Below, piece by piece: positions 14,581-23,026 of a DNA stretch of 46,214 nt. Source of the DNA: Limiplasma sp958448555 (GTDB lineage Bacteria; Bacillota; Clostridia; Christensenellales; Aristaeellaceae); assembly GCA_958448555.1 (NCBI GenBank), contig CAUDEL010000021.1:1-46214 (forward strand). Direction: 5' to 3'. Below the pieces are notes generated by a model, which saw only the letters and a program-made list of their open reading frames with translations, was not told the origin of the DNA and searched no databases. Both the position numbers and the translations under genes were made by a program. The stretch's first letter is position 1, and each line of letters starts with the position of its first letter.

Positions 14581-15747
14581 TTATTCATCATATCCTTGCT
14601 TTTGTGTGTGCCCACTTTTGTGCCCACCTGTGCCCACCCTATGCTGGGTGTCGAGAGCATCGGCAACTGCTTCTTGCAAGCCGGTCATAAGATAGCCATA
14701 GGTATCCATGGTGATTTTGATAGATGCATGGCCAAGTCGCTCCTGAATGATCTTGGGTTGTGTGCCCAGCTTTATGAGCATGGCTGCATGCGTATGCCGC
14801 AGATCATGGTAAGTTGCTTCTGGCATGGGTGGAATAGCGGTTCCATTTCGCTGCTTGTTGATACCGTGGATGAGACGCTTAAGGGCCTGGGGATAGCTAT
14901 CTGGCGCATATGGAGCACCGGTTCGTGATACACAAACGAAAGGACTGGTTTTGGGAACAGATTTTAATTCATCCATGACAAATTGCGGCATGCTGATGGT
15001 GCGACGGGAAAACATATTTTTCGTGTCTTTATGGATAGTCCTGCCAGATGCTGTCCTTGTGGTTGCATCGATGATCGTGATGGTGTTGCGGTCAAAGTCC
15101 ACATTCTCCCATTGAAGCCCGGCTGCTTCTTCGCGCCGGAGCCCACCATAAAGCGCAAGCATCAGCGGAATACGGAAGGGGTGCCCTTCCGTTGACATAC
15201 ACAGATCATCAATGTCGCGCTGGTTTAGAATCCGTTGCTTGCGCTTTGGCGTCTTCGGAAGCTGGGCAGATGAAAGCGGGTTGACCGGAATATAGCCATG
15301 TCTGACACCCCATGACATGGACAGGCGCAACGGCTCCATCAGGCTCATGGCGGTACGCATTGAAATGGGCCTGCCTGTGATTGTACCATTTCGCAGATCA
15401 TCAATGAGCCTTTTTTGCGTCTGCGCATTGACGCGCTTGATCTGGAGAGTATAAACCGGGTGCTTGCTGATACGATCGATTCCATCCGAATATTTTGATA
15501 GCGTGGTTGCGGCCACATGGTTGACGCAGTGTTCAGCAAACCAGCGTTCCATAAGCTGGCCGCAGGTCATGCTGTCTCCATGGACATCAATGCCAGCGTT
15601 GGATAGCCGCTCCAGCCTTCGGGCCTGCTCCCACGCCTGTTCCTTGGTAGCAAAGCCGCTTACTCGCTTCATGCTTATGTTTCCAGCGTCATCTGTGACA
15701 CGATAGCGTACACTCCATACGGAGCCCCTTTTGGTTACGGACGCCAT
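14581..15747 (-). CDS. int: Tyrosine recombinase (phage integrase)
   Basis: A 388-residue integrase with an N-terminal arm-type DNA-binding domain (KRGSVWSVRYRVTDDAGN), a SAM-like core-binding domain (about 60-160) and a C-terminal catalytic domain. The catalytic set is complete: Arg204 (GGLRREE), His314/Arg317 (YHDLRH), His340 (LGH) and Tyr350 (MDTYGYL). The ATG at 15747 is preceded by GGAGG at 7 nt; a much longer in-frame extension has no ribosome-binding site. It catalyses integration at the adjacent tRNA-Val site. An AT-rich stretch (15765-15800) likely holds its promoter. Confidence 0.95.
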   Translation of the reverse strand: MASVTKRGSVWSVRYRVTDDAGNISMKRVSGFATKEQAWEQARRLERLSNAGIDVHGDSMTCGQLMERWFAEHCVNHVAATTLSKYSDGIDRISKHPVYTLQIKRVNAQTQKRLIDDLRNGTITGRPISMRTAMSLMEPLRLSMSWGVRHGYIPVNPLSSAQLPKTPKRKQRILNQRDIDDLCMSTEGHPFRIPLMLALYGGLRREEAAGLQWENVDFDRNTITIIDATTRTASGRTIHKDTKNMFSRRTISMPQFVMDELKSVPKTSPFVCVSRTGAPYAPDSYPQALKRLIHGINKQRNGTAIPPMPEATYHDLRHTHAAMLIKLGTQPKIIQERLGHASIKITMDTYGYLMTGLQEAVADALDTQHRVGTGGHKSGHTQKQGYDE

Positions 15748-15814
15748 GGCGTACCTCCGAAAATATCGTATAGGGTATATATATAAAATATTTCGTGATA
15801 ATGTGTTAGTTTTC

Positions 15815-15854
15815 CCCGCAATCCCGTATGACGTATGGGATTGCGGGCTTTTTT
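15815..15854 (+). terminator. Intrinsic terminator on the plus strand with no gene in front
   Basis: A perfect 11-bp stem (15815-15825 with 15837-15847) is followed by CT6. It fits an intrinsic terminator for rightward transcription, yet no rightward gene precedes it; it may stop host or antisense transcription into the lysogeny operon, or end a small RNA. Confidence 0.65.
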
Positions 15855-15923
15855 GCATGTGACAGGCTGGTGTAAGTCGTGCTAGCACACCTGAAAAATG
15901 TGTTAGACGTTGGATAGATGCCC

Positions 15924-16892
15924 TCAGTGTGAAAGGGTACCCAAATCAACGTCCTTGAAGCGGGTGTTTGATTCAGTTTGATAAAAATCCTTAAAGACCG
16001 ATGCGTGAACCAGCGCAATTTTACAGCCTTCCCGAATCAGTGATTCAGCTTTTTCAATTTTGCCGGATTTGCCATCCGTCCCGACAATGCCGAGATCCTC
16101 TTGGCCGATGATGAGGTGGGTGGTGCGGCGGGAGACGTTTGAAGCTACACGGCCACCCATGCTTTCGACGAACGCACGAGCCTGCGAACGGCTGATTCCG
16201 GGAATGTCGCCGGTAAATACGGCGCACATGCTTTTGAACTGGGCAGGGAGAAGGGGGCCGGAGGTATAATTACAATCGGGCTGGACCATTTCACCGGAGG
16301 CATTGGGATACGCCATAGATAAAGAAGTTGCGGTGAAATTTGGAGAATGGGAGGGTATTTGTGCATCCTGCGCTTCGGTTGTACAAAATGCATGGATGCA
16401 GGTGGTTTCGTCATTTAAGAGATGGAGCATGATCATGGCTGTGTTGAACGCATCACTCTCGGCATTGTGGTGGTTGAGGCAAAAACCGAAATGGTCGCAG
16501 ATGGAAGATAGCGAAAGATGTTCAAAGCCATAGTTTTCTTCGCAAAGGCGCATGGTACAGTAAATATCCATGGGCGGCAGGGATACGCCATCGCGCTTTG
16601 CCGCTTTTTTAAGAACGGATGCATCAAAACCAGCGTTGTGCATGACAACGGAATAATGCCGGAAATAGCGGCCATACTCCTGCCATATCTGCGCAAAGGT
16701 AGGAGATTCTTTGACCATCTGTCGGGTGATACCGTGAACGCCTATATTGCGATCGTCAAAAACTGCACGGGGATTGACCAGCGTAGAGCGTGACCATACG
16801 ACCTGCGTGTTTTTTACAAGCGTAATCCCCATGGAGCAAATGCTGTCGTTTTTTCTATTGGGCGTTTCAAAATCTACAGCGATAAAGTCCAT
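15924..16892 (-). CDS. DnaQ-like 3'-5' exonuclease fused to a C-terminal BRCT domain
   Basis: A 322-residue protein. Residues about 1-165 are a DEDDh exonuclease: VDFET (Asp7, Glu9), HNAGFD (Asp90) and HHNAESDA (His142, Asp147), with an LGxxH-like FEHLSL region, similar to the PolC/DnaQ epsilon fold. After a linker, residues about 218-304 form a BRCT domain (AVFTGDIPGISRSQARAFVESMGGRV...THLIIG, then a later VHASVF). The enzyme should digest ssDNA or RNA ends; the BRCT part may recruit DNA or a partner. It lies in the leftward lysogeny operon, 12 nt downstream of the Cys-rich gene, where prophages often carry accessory (defence or exclusion) genes. Confidence 0.85.
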   Translation of the reverse strand: MDFIAVDFETPNRKNDSICSMGITLVKNTQVVWSRSTLVNPRAVFDDRNIGVHGITRQMVKESPTFAQIWQEYGRYFRHYSVVMHNAGFDASVLKKAAKRDGVSLPPMDIYCTMRLCEENYGFEHLSLSSICDHFGFCLNHHNAESDAFNTAMIMLHLLNDETTCIHAFCTTEAQDAQIPSHSPNFTATSLSMAYPNASGEMVQPDCNYTSGPLLPAQFKSMCAVFTGDIPGISRSQARAFVESMGGRVASNVSRRTTHLIIGQEDLGIVGTDGKSGKIEKAESLIREGCKIALVHASVFKDFYQTESNTRFKDVDLGTLSH

Positions 16893-16904
16893 AAACGCTC
16901 TCCC

Positions 16905-17444
16905 TTATACTGTTCTGTTTTTTCCGTAAAAGATACGACCAGCTTCTAAATTATCCCGATACATGCAGTGGTTATAAAACACTTCATGAGGATGGAGGCA
17001 GGCACCGGCGTCCGAACAGCGTTCAAAGTCATTGCAGCAGCCAAACACATCGCTTCCCAGGGAACGAAACATGACGGCTTTCATTTGCTTTGACCAAAGT
17101 GTGAACGCATTAAAATCGAATGTGGCATCCAAGACGAAAGCATATCCGTCCAGCATGCGATTGTCGCTGCTGCCTTTATAAATCATACGGTACACTGGGG
17201 CAAACGATGGCTGGGGAGCGTTTGGTAGTTTAAGAACAGTCGCAGGGACGAACATATGGGGTGCGGCGGCGCGGTGCAACAGGCGAAAAATCATCGAGCC
17301 ATACAGCGATACAGTGAGACCACCGTTTGTGGAATTGACAGCATAGGTATCCGAATCGTCATAGGATTCAAGAAGCATATCCCGCCAGCTTTCAAAAAAG
17401 CGTTCAAATCCCTCTGCCGTGTTTTCAGGAATCAAAACAGGCAC
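16905..17444 (-). CDS. Cys-rich protein of unknown function
   Basis: A 179-residue soluble protein I do not assign to a named family. The C-terminal 45 residues are striking: GCCNDFERCSDAGACLHP, then NHC, then RDNLEAGRIFYGKNR, with five cysteines and two histidines in spacing compatible with a zinc or Fe-S site. The N-terminal part contains FERFFESWRDMLLESYDDSDTY-like helices. It is encoded in the repressor-side operon between the ImmA-like gene and the exonuclease-BRCT gene, separated from the latter by 12 nt, so the two probably work together. Confidence 0.7.
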   Translation of the reverse strand: MPVLIPENTAEGFERFFESWRDMLLESYDDSDTYAVNSTNGGLTVSLYGSMIFRLLHRAAAPHMFVPATVLKLPNAPQPSFAPVYRMIYKGSSDNRMLDGYAFVLDATFDFNAFTLWSKQMKAVMFRSLGSDVFGCCNDFERCSDAGACLHPHEVFYNHCMYRDNLEAGRIFYGKNRTV

Positions 17445-17475
17445 TTGCGTAACCTCCTATTATCTTTGAGATATT

Positions 17476-17697
17476 TCATGCTAGTCGATTCTCATTGTCA
17501 AAATCGTCATGCAAGATATGCTCTATTTCATGGATGAACGCCTTTCGTTGCCGATCATACGAATGTCGCGAGTTGATGTACACGCTGGCAAAGCCGTCGT
17601 TATCCATGGCTGTGACACCGCAGACGGTGGAATCAAGATCAACAAGACGTACACAGTAGTCGCCATCAGTCAGGGAGAGTTTATTTGACCTGCCCAT
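17476..17697 (-). CDS. Minimal ImmA/IrrE-like metallopeptidase
   Basis: A 73-residue protein with the zinc-protease motif HEIEH (about residues 56-60) following a YINSRHS...RQRKAFIHE stretch, as in ImmA/IrrE proteins that cleave phage or ICE repressors and trigger induction. It is about half the family's usual length and ends soon after the motif, with DD and DNE residues that could supply the third metal ligand. It overlaps the repressor gene by 17 nt, the usual ImmR-ImmA arrangement. It may be a shortened but active form, or only a remnant. Confidence 0.7.
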   Translation of the reverse strand: MGRSNKLSLTDGDYCVRLVDLDSTVCGVTAMDNDGFASVYINSRHSYDRQRKAFIHEIEHILHDDFDNENRLA

Positions 17698-18019
17698 TTT
17701 TCATTGCCTCCAGAAGATCAGCCGTCTTTTGAAGCACTTCGTCGGGAGCGTCTTTTGCAGCGTCGAAAAGGATGCGCATACCGGGGCGGCGATAAAGAGT
17801 CTCTTGAAATTGACTGTTTGGGTTCCCATGTGCCAGCAAAGTGTTGGCGTCAATATCAAAAATATCGCACATTTTGAGTAGAGTGCTGCTGTCAGGCTCT
17901 GCTTTATTATTTTCCCATTTTGAAACGGCCTGAGCACTGACACCAAGCGCCTCTCCCAGTTCTGCTTGATTCATATTAAGGGTTTGACGATAATATTTGA
18001 TCTGAGAACCAAGTGACAT
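17681..18019 (-). CDS. Phage repressor, XRE/HTH family (CI/ImmR-like)
   Basis: A 112-residue protein with an N-terminal HTH_3 domain (residues about 6-60: IKYYRQTLNMNQAELGEALGVSAQAVSKWENNKAEP) and a short C-terminal helical region. It is probably the lysogeny repressor, acting at the AACCnnnGGTT operators between its gene and the divergent Cro-like gene. It has no S24 autoprotease domain; inactivation is likely to depend on the overlapping ImmA-like protease. An AGGAGGTGATAG ribosome-binding region precedes the ATG. Confidence 0.88.
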   Translation of the reverse strand: MSLGSQIKYYRQTLNMNQAELGEALGVSAQAVSKWENNKAEPDSSTLLKMCDIFDIDANTLLAHGNPNSQFQETLYRRPGMRILFDAAKDAPDEVLQKTADLLEAMKNGQVK

Positions 18020-18042
18020 ACTATCACCTCCTATCTATTGAC

Positions 18043-18071
18043 ATTATACAACCGACGGTTTAACACAGCAA
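18043..18071 (-). promoter_or_regulatory. Leftward (lysogeny) promoter of the repressor operon
   Basis: On the minus strand, TATAAT (18043-18048) lies 17 bp downstream of TTGCTG (18066-18071). It is about 25 nt upstream of the repressor start and overlapped in its spacer by operator O1. Confidence 0.7.
18050..18060. promoter_or_regulatory. Repressor operator O1 (AACCnnnGGTT)
   Basis: The palindrome AACCGACGGTT lies inside the spacer of the leftward promoter. The same pattern recurs in the rightward promoter (O2). Confidence 0.65.
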
Positions 18072-18095
18072 TAGAAAAAAAGTTGCGTTGTTGTA

Positions 18096-18124
18096 TTGAC
18101 TTTCAACCTTTGGTTTATTATAAT
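18096..18124 (+). promoter_or_regulatory. Rightward early (lytic) promoter
   Basis: TTGACT (18096-18101) and a consensus TATAAT (18119-18124) separated by exactly 17 bp, driving the Cro-like gene and the early replication genes. Operator O2 fills the spacer. Confidence 0.85.
18105..18115. promoter_or_regulatory. Repressor operator O2 (AACCnnnGGTT)
   Basis: The palindrome AACCTTTGGTT lies between the -35 and -10 of the rightward promoter. A weaker related palindrome (AACG/AGTT arms) at 18126-18136, just after the -10, may be a third, lower-affinity site. Confidence 0.65.
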
Positions 18125-18156
18125 CAACGTGAAGTTGAAATCGAGGTGATGTTTAG

Positions 18157-18387
18157 TTGTTTTGCGAAAAAATTTTTACTATTAGAATGGAAAAAAAGTT
18201 GAGCAGGCGTGAGTTAGCAAAAAAAGTCGGTGTATCTCAACAATTTATTCAACAGCTGGAAAAAGGGAAGAAAAATCCAAGCCTTGACACAGCGGTCAAG
18301 CTCGCGCATGCCCTTGACTGCACGCTTGATCGCCTATTGACAGACAGGGAGGAACCCGTGAAAGAATACGAGATACAGGAGGAATGA
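18157..18387 (+). CDS. Cro-like XRE/HTH regulator
   Basis: A 76-residue single HTH_3 domain (RMEKKLSRRELAKKVGVSQQFIQQLEKGKKNPSLDTAVKLAHALDCTLDRLL) with a short acidic tail, divergent from the repressor gene and thus in the Cro position of the switch. I place the start at the TTG at 18157, because GAGGTGA lies 7 nt upstream; the next ATG (18187) has no ribosome-binding site and would cut the first helix. Confidence 0.85.
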   Translation: MFCEKIFTIRMEKKLSRRELAKKVGVSQQFIQQLEKGKKNPSLDTAVKLAHALDCTLDRLLTDREEPVKEYEIQEE

Positions 18388-18389
18388 TG

Positions 18390-18653
18390 ATGCCGCGCAA
18401 ATACCTGACCCCAAAGGAAGCGGCTTCGGCATTGGGCTTGTCTACTACAACCATCAGCCGATGTGTCAAGCGAGGAGCTCCAGTGCACCGCTGGGGATCG
18501 ACTGGCACCCGATACCGGATATGCCTTGAAGAATTCGTTGCCTGGATGGAGCGGCAAAACAGCGATTATACCTTTGCAGGAGAATCGCAAGCCCAGCAAC
18601 AGGATGCCGAGGAAATGGCGAGAAAGCGCCGGGAAATGATACGGGCGCTTTAG
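18390..18653 (+). CDS. AlpA/excisionase-like HTH DNA-binding protein
   Basis: An 87-residue protein with an N-terminal winged-HTH of the MerR/AlpA/excisionase type (LTPKEAASALGLSTTTISRCVKRGAPVHRWGSTGTRYRICLEEFVAWM) and a charged helical tail. Three consecutive ATG codons occur from 18384; the third, at 18390, has the best spacing (7 nt) to AGGAGG. Possible roles are excisionase or early transcription control. It overlaps or abuts the Cro-like gene end. Confidence 0.75.
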   Translation: MPRKYLTPKEAASALGLSTTTISRCVKRGAPVHRWGSTGTRYRICLEEFVAWMERQNSDYTFAGESQAQQQDAEEMARKRREMIRAL

Positions 18654-18668
18654 AAAGGAACGCTGAAA

Positions 18669-18905
18669 ATGAGAATTTGCATGGAACTTTCCGCCGAACG
18701 CGCACAGCTTGATCGACTGCGGGCCGCCTACAAGGATCATCTTGTGGTAAAGGGAAGCTGCCGTCTGAAATGGCTTGAACGGGAGATCGACATGCAGGAG
18801 GAAAAGGTGAAGGTGCTGACAGCCGCGCGGAATGCGACGCATCCAGGAGGATGTCTGGCATGCGCCAGCAGAGCAACATGCATCCTTCTTTCGGTGGTGG
18901 ACTGA
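18669..18905 (+). CDS. Small phage early protein, unknown function
   Basis: A 78-residue, mainly helical protein (ELSAERAQLDRLRAAYKDHL...LEREIDMQEEKVKVLTAARN) ending in a Cys-containing GGCLACASRATC segment. It starts 15 nt after the HTH gene with an AAAGGAA ribosome-binding site. No family is recognised; its position suggests a replication accessory or regulatory role. Confidence 0.55.
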   Translation: MRICMELSAERAQLDRLRAAYKDHLVVKGSCRLKWLEREIDMQEEKVKVLTAARNATHPGGCLACASRATCILLSVVD

Positions 18906-18941
18906 TGCTGAAGAAATACCGGGAGAAAGGAGGGGTGCGAT

Positions 18942-21728
18942 ATGTCCGAAAAAATACGCGACCTGCAAGATTTTCTTGCGTTGCTGGACGATGTGAAGGG
19001 ACCCAGCGCCAGCGGGAACTATGTGGCGCGGTGTCCGGCACACGATGACGGCACCCCAAGCCTTACGGTCTGCGCGAAAGAAAGTCCAAAGGATGGAAAG
19101 CAACGTGTATATTTCCATTGTCAGACCAAGCGTTGCAGCCAGGAACAGATCCTCAACGCCTTGGGACTGACGGCACGTGATTTGATTTTGGACGAAGGAT
19201 ACACCCGAATTGACCGCTTGCCAAACGGCGCTAAAGTACATACGGTTGGGAAAAAGCCTCAAGTCCCAAAAGCGGCGGGCGATGGGCTAGGAAAGTTGAC
19301 CAATACCTATGACTATACAGACAGTGATGGCACGGTTCTGTTCCAGGTTTGCAGATTTGAAAAGCTGGATGCGGATGGGAAGAAGGTCAAAACCTTTCGT
19401 CAGCGGCAATACAGGCCGGACGCCCCAGAAGCCAGGGACGGGTATGTATGGAGTGTCCCAAACGAAGTACGGATACGCACATTGTACCACCTGCCGGAAG
19501 TGTCGTCGGCGATCCGAAACGGAACGCCAGTATTTGTGGTCGAGGGCGAGAAGGACGCCGACACGATGGCACGCCTGGGCTATGTGGCCACAACGAATCC
19601 GGGCGGCGCTGGGAAATGGCAGGATGGACACACCGCACTGCTGCGCGGCGGCGATATCGTGGTGCTGTATGACTGCGACGTTGAAAAGAATAATTACACC
19701 GGGCAGAAGCATGCCTGGGATGTTGCCACCAGGCTAAAGGATTGCGCGTTGCGGGTGAGGATGCCAGCACTTACAGACGCCTGCCCGAATATGCCGCCCA
19801 AAGGCGACATTACGGATTTTTTTGAAATCATGGGCAAGGAGCCCGGGAAAAAAGCCTTTGATGCGCTGGTGGCGGAGTGCGCCGATTTTGACCCGCAGGC
19901 TGTACCCCCATGGCTTGACCCGATGGAAGCAGCGGCAGCGATGTATGACAAAGTGGGCGGCTACTGCGTGCAGGACGGATGTATCTGCCAGCGGACTAAC
20001 GACGGTGACCGGAAGCTGTGCACCTTTGTGGCTATGCCATCGCAGATCGTGACGCGGGACGATGGTGTGAACCTTGAAAAAGTGTTCGTGATCGACGGCT
20101 GGGCGCAGGGCGGACAGCAGCTTCCGCAGGTGCAGGTAAAAGCGCCCCGATTCAAGGGGATGGATTGGGTGCTGGAAAGCTGGGATTTTGCGGCCAATAT
20201 CATGCCGGGCAACCTGATTAAGGATAAGCTGCGTTATGCCATTACCGAGGTTGGCCGTATGAGCGCGAAGCGAAGAACCGTGTACACGCATACAGGCTGG
20301 CGCAAGATCGGCGGCCAATGGACGTATCTGCATCAAGGTGGGGCGGTTGGCACCGAGGGGGTGAGCGTAGACCTGGAAAGCTCGCTGGCCAACTACACGC
20401 TGAACGGCTGCGATGATCTTGAACCGGGAGAAGCGGCGCGCCAAAGCCTGATGGTGCGCAAATGTATCTCCGACCGCCTAGCGGTTCCGCTCCTGGGGGT
20501 GATGTTTCTTGCGCCTCTGTGTGAATTCATGCGGCAGGCGTCGTATTCTCCGGGTTTCGCTCTGTTTATCCTCGGAGGAACCGGCTGCCGCAAGTCAACG
20601 GCTATTGGGCTTGCACTTAGCTATTTCGGTGCATTTCATGCAAAAAATCTGCCTGCCAGCTTCGATGACACCTCCAATACAATCCGAAAAAAAGCGTTTA
20701 TCCTTAAGGACTGCCCGATCGTGGTTGATGACTATCACCCGGAAACGAGCTTGCAGGAACGGCGCAGGATGGAAAGCATTGCGCAGAGCTTGAGCCGTGC
20801 ATTTGGCGATGGAACGGATCGCGGACGATTAAAGGCGGACCTGAGCCTGCGGGAGGCTATGCCGCCACGCGGCGTTGCAGTGATGGGCGGCGAGGATATG
20901 CCGAATATTGGTGACAGCGGCACAGCCAGATTCTATGTAGTGAATGTCGGGCAGCAGGATGTGCCGATAACGGAGGAACTGACGGAGGCGCAGGAAATGG
21001 CTAGGCGGGGAGTGCTGCGCAGGGTAATGCGCGGGTATATCGAGTTTTTGCAGCCACGCGCCGACAGATTGAGCAAGCAGCTTGAAACGCGATGGCTGAA
21101 GCTGCGTGCCCAGGCGATCAAAGAAACGCAGGGGGCGCACAAACGTGCTCCGGAGGCGCTTGCCCACATAATGCTTGGCTACAGCATGATGCAAGACTAC
21201 CTTGTGTCGGTCGGGGCAATGACGGATGAAGAGGCAAACGCCGATTTTCTGGACGCCTGGCGCGTGCTGGTCGAAAACAGCACGGAACAGGGAAAGGAGG
21301 CCAGAGAGGAACGTCCAAGCAAACGCTTCATTTCCGCTATCAGCGAGCTGCTGGTGAACCAGACGGTGACAGTAAAGGACCTGAGCATCCATTCCGCCAC
21401 AGCGGAAAAAGGCATGATAGGCTATGTGGATGCGGATTATTACTATCTGCTTCCAGAAATGTCTTATACAACTGTTTCCAGGCTGTACAGCGATCAGGGG
21501 ATGACCTTTCCGCTATCCAAGCGGCTTTTGTTTCGACAGCTCAGGGATGACGGGATAATCGTGCCGGATGCCGATGGCAAGACAACCAAAAGCAAGAGCG
21601 TCGGTGGAAAGATCGTGCGTCTCCTGTGGATTCCCAGGCGCTTTTTGGACGGTGATACACCAGCCCCTGAAGAGCAGCTTCGTATGGACGGATATGTGCA
21701 GGTCAGCGATGAGGACATGCCGTTTTGA
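18942..21728 (+). CDS. Phage primase-helicase (zinc/toprim plus DUF927 ATPase)
   Basis: A 928-residue replication protein. Residues about 20-75 hold a CHC2-like zinc-binding domain (Cys31-x2-His34 and Cys60-x4-Cys65). A toprim-like region (PVFVVEGEKDADTMARLG, near 196-213, and VVLYDCD) follows, giving a DnaG-type primase half. The C-terminal half is a DUF927 superfamily-3-like helicase with P-loop GGTGCRKST (about 544-552) and a Walker B-like CPIVVDDYHP. Such fused proteins prime and unwind phage DNA at the origin. AAAGGAGGGG precedes the ATG. It is the largest early gene and heads the replication genes. Confidence 0.88.
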   Translation: MSEKIRDLQDFLALLDDVKGPSASGNYVARCPAHDDGTPSLTVCAKESPKDGKQRVYFHCQTKRCSQEQILNALGLTARDLILDEGYTRIDRLPNGAKVHTVGKKPQVPKAAGDGLGKLTNTYDYTDSDGTVLFQVCRFEKLDADGKKVKTFRQRQYRPDAPEARDGYVWSVPNEVRIRTLYHLPEVSSAIRNGTPVFVVEGEKDADTMARLGYVATTNPGGAGKWQDGHTALLRGGDIVVLYDCDVEKNNYTGQKHAWDVATRLKDCALRVRMPALTDACPNMPPKGDITDFFEIMGKEPGKKAFDALVAECADFDPQAVPPWLDPMEAAAAMYDKVGGYCVQDGCICQRTNDGDRKLCTFVAMPSQIVTRDDGVNLEKVFVIDGWAQGGQQLPQVQVKAPRFKGMDWVLESWDFAANIMPGNLIKDKLRYAITEVGRMSAKRRTVYTHTGWRKIGGQWTYLHQGGAVGTEGVSVDLESSLANYTLNGCDDLEPGEAARQSLMVRKCISDRLAVPLLGVMFLAPLCEFMRQASYSPGFALFILGGTGCRKSTAIGLALSYFGAFHAKNLPASFDDTSNTIRKKAFILKDCPIVVDDYHPETSLQERRRMESIAQSLSRAFGDGTDRGRLKADLSLREAMPPRGVAVMGGEDMPNIGDSGTARFYVVNVGQQDVPITEELTEAQEMARRGVLRRVMRGYIEFLQPRADRLSKQLETRWLKLRAQAIKETQGAHKRAPEALAHIMLGYSMMQDYLVSVGAMTDEEANADFLDAWRVLVENSTEQGKEAREERPSKRFISAISELLVNQTVTVKDLSIHSATAEKGMIGYVDADYYYLLPEMSYTTVSRLYSDQGMTFPLSKRLLFRQLRDDGIIVPDADGKTTKSKSVGGKIVRLLWIPRRFLDGDTPAPEEQLRMDGYVQVSDEDMPF

Positions 21729-21751
21729 TTGTACGGAAAGGATGGTACAGT

Positions 21752-23026
21752 ATGAAAGCCACGGAAATGAAAGTAACCTACATCGACCCTGATATGCGGC
21801 AGCTATTTGTCGAAAAGCTACCCGATGGCGGATATGGTGTGTGGAGCCAGAAAGACAAGCATGCGCCGCGCAAGCTGATGGCTGCGTCCATCCGAAAGGA
21901 CGGATACAAAACGTTTGAGGATGCGCAGCATGCATTGGACCTCTATGTGTCAAACAAGCGGTACAGCGGGCCGGGCAATGCAAGCTGGGAAGTGCTTGTA
22001 AACGGAAAGGCAACAAGCTGGAATGACTACAGCGCCATGGTGCGTGGCGAACTGTCTGCGCCATCGGCGGAGGCTCCAGCGGCAATCGTGTCGCTGGCCA
22101 ACATTGAATACAGGATCGCGGTCCATATACAAGGGGTTTATGAGAATATCCTTGAGGTTGGCCGTTGTTTGAACGAGGCGAAGGAGGCCGGGCTTGTACC
22201 CCACGGACAATGGGAAGCGTGGGTCAGGAAAAACACCGGTATGGGCGAACGTAGCGCACAGAAGCTGATGCAGGCTGCGCGATGCGTACAGGCCGGGAGC
22301 GCGATGGAGCGCCTGCCCATCAGCAAGATACAGGCTATTTTATCGCTTCCAGAGGCGAAGCGCGAACCGATGGCGGAGCGGGCAACAACAGAGGACATGA
22401 GTTTGCGGGATCTGCAAGAGGCTATCAAGCGGGAAAAGCAGCGCGCTGACCAACTGGCCGACGAGAAGGACAAGAGCATCGCCCGCGCGGTAGCCGCCGA
22501 GCGCGAGCTGGACAATTTGAAAGCGGACCTTCCAAAGCTGGCCGAGAATCTTGCAGATGAATATGTCGAAAAGGCTGCCGAAGAGATGAATGCCTTGCGT
22601 GAACAGCTGGAACAGGCGCGCGCCAAAGCGTCGGCACCGGCTGCCAGTATCAGCCCGGAGGCGCAGGCGGAGATCGACCGACTGACCCGCGAGCTGGCCG
22701 AAGTCGAACGTTACGCCGAGCAGCAGGCAGAGTTGCGGCAGCACGCCCAACAAGAGCTTCTCAACCAGCGAGTGCAGACTGCGCGAGGTGAGAGTGCTGA
22801 ATTATCCGCCTTCGGGTGTGGCGAGCTTGCAGCGGCTGTGCAGGCGTTTATGGGAGCTGCGGGCATTCTTCCTCATCTTGGGGCGAGTATTGCACAGATA
22901 GCTGAGGCAGAACGCATACAAATGCGGCAATATGTTGATATGGTGGCCACATGGGTGGAAGGGGCGCGCCAGGCGCTGGATGCGGTCATTATTGAGGAGG
23001 ATGGAATATGGAAAAGGGAAAGCTGA
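21752..23026 (+). CDS. DUF3102 domain coiled-coil protein
   Basis: A 424-residue protein. After an N-terminal region of about 110 residues comes a DUF3102-like domain (LANIEYRIAVHIQGVYENILEVGRCLNEAKE...GQWEAWVRKNTGMGERSAQKLM, about 112-185), then a long Glu/Lys/Ala-rich coiled coil (about 215-350) and a helical tail. DUF3102 proteins are common phage/ICE early proteins with suspected DNA-binding or partition roles; the function here is unproven. I chose the ATG at 21752 with AAAGGATGG upstream; an in-frame TTG at 21725 overlaps the primase stop. Confidence 0.75.
   Translation: MKATEMKVTYIDPDMRQLFVEKLPDGGYGVWSQKDKHAPRKLMAASIRKDGYKTFEDAQHALDLYVSNKRYSGPGNASWEVLVNGKATSWNDYSAMVRGELSAPSAEAPAAIVSLANIEYRIAVHIQGVYENILEVGRCLNEAKEAGLVPHGQWEAWVRKNTGMGERSAQKLMQAARCVQAGSAMERLPISKIQAILSLPEAKREPMAERATTEDMSLRDLQEAIKREKQRADQLADEKDKSIARAVAAERELDNLKADLPKLAENLADEYVEKAAEEMNALREQLEQARAKASAPAASISPEAQAEIDRLTRELAEVERYAEQQAELRQHAQQELLNQRVQTARGESAELSAFGCGELAAAVQAFMGAAGILPHLGASIAQIAEAERIQMRQYVDMVATWVEGARQALDAVIIEEDGIWKRES

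Noticed and set aside
18851..19048. 65-codon frame between the small early gene and the primase
   Set aside because: It overlaps both neighbours, and the primase has a much better ribosome-binding site and a zinc-binding N-terminus.
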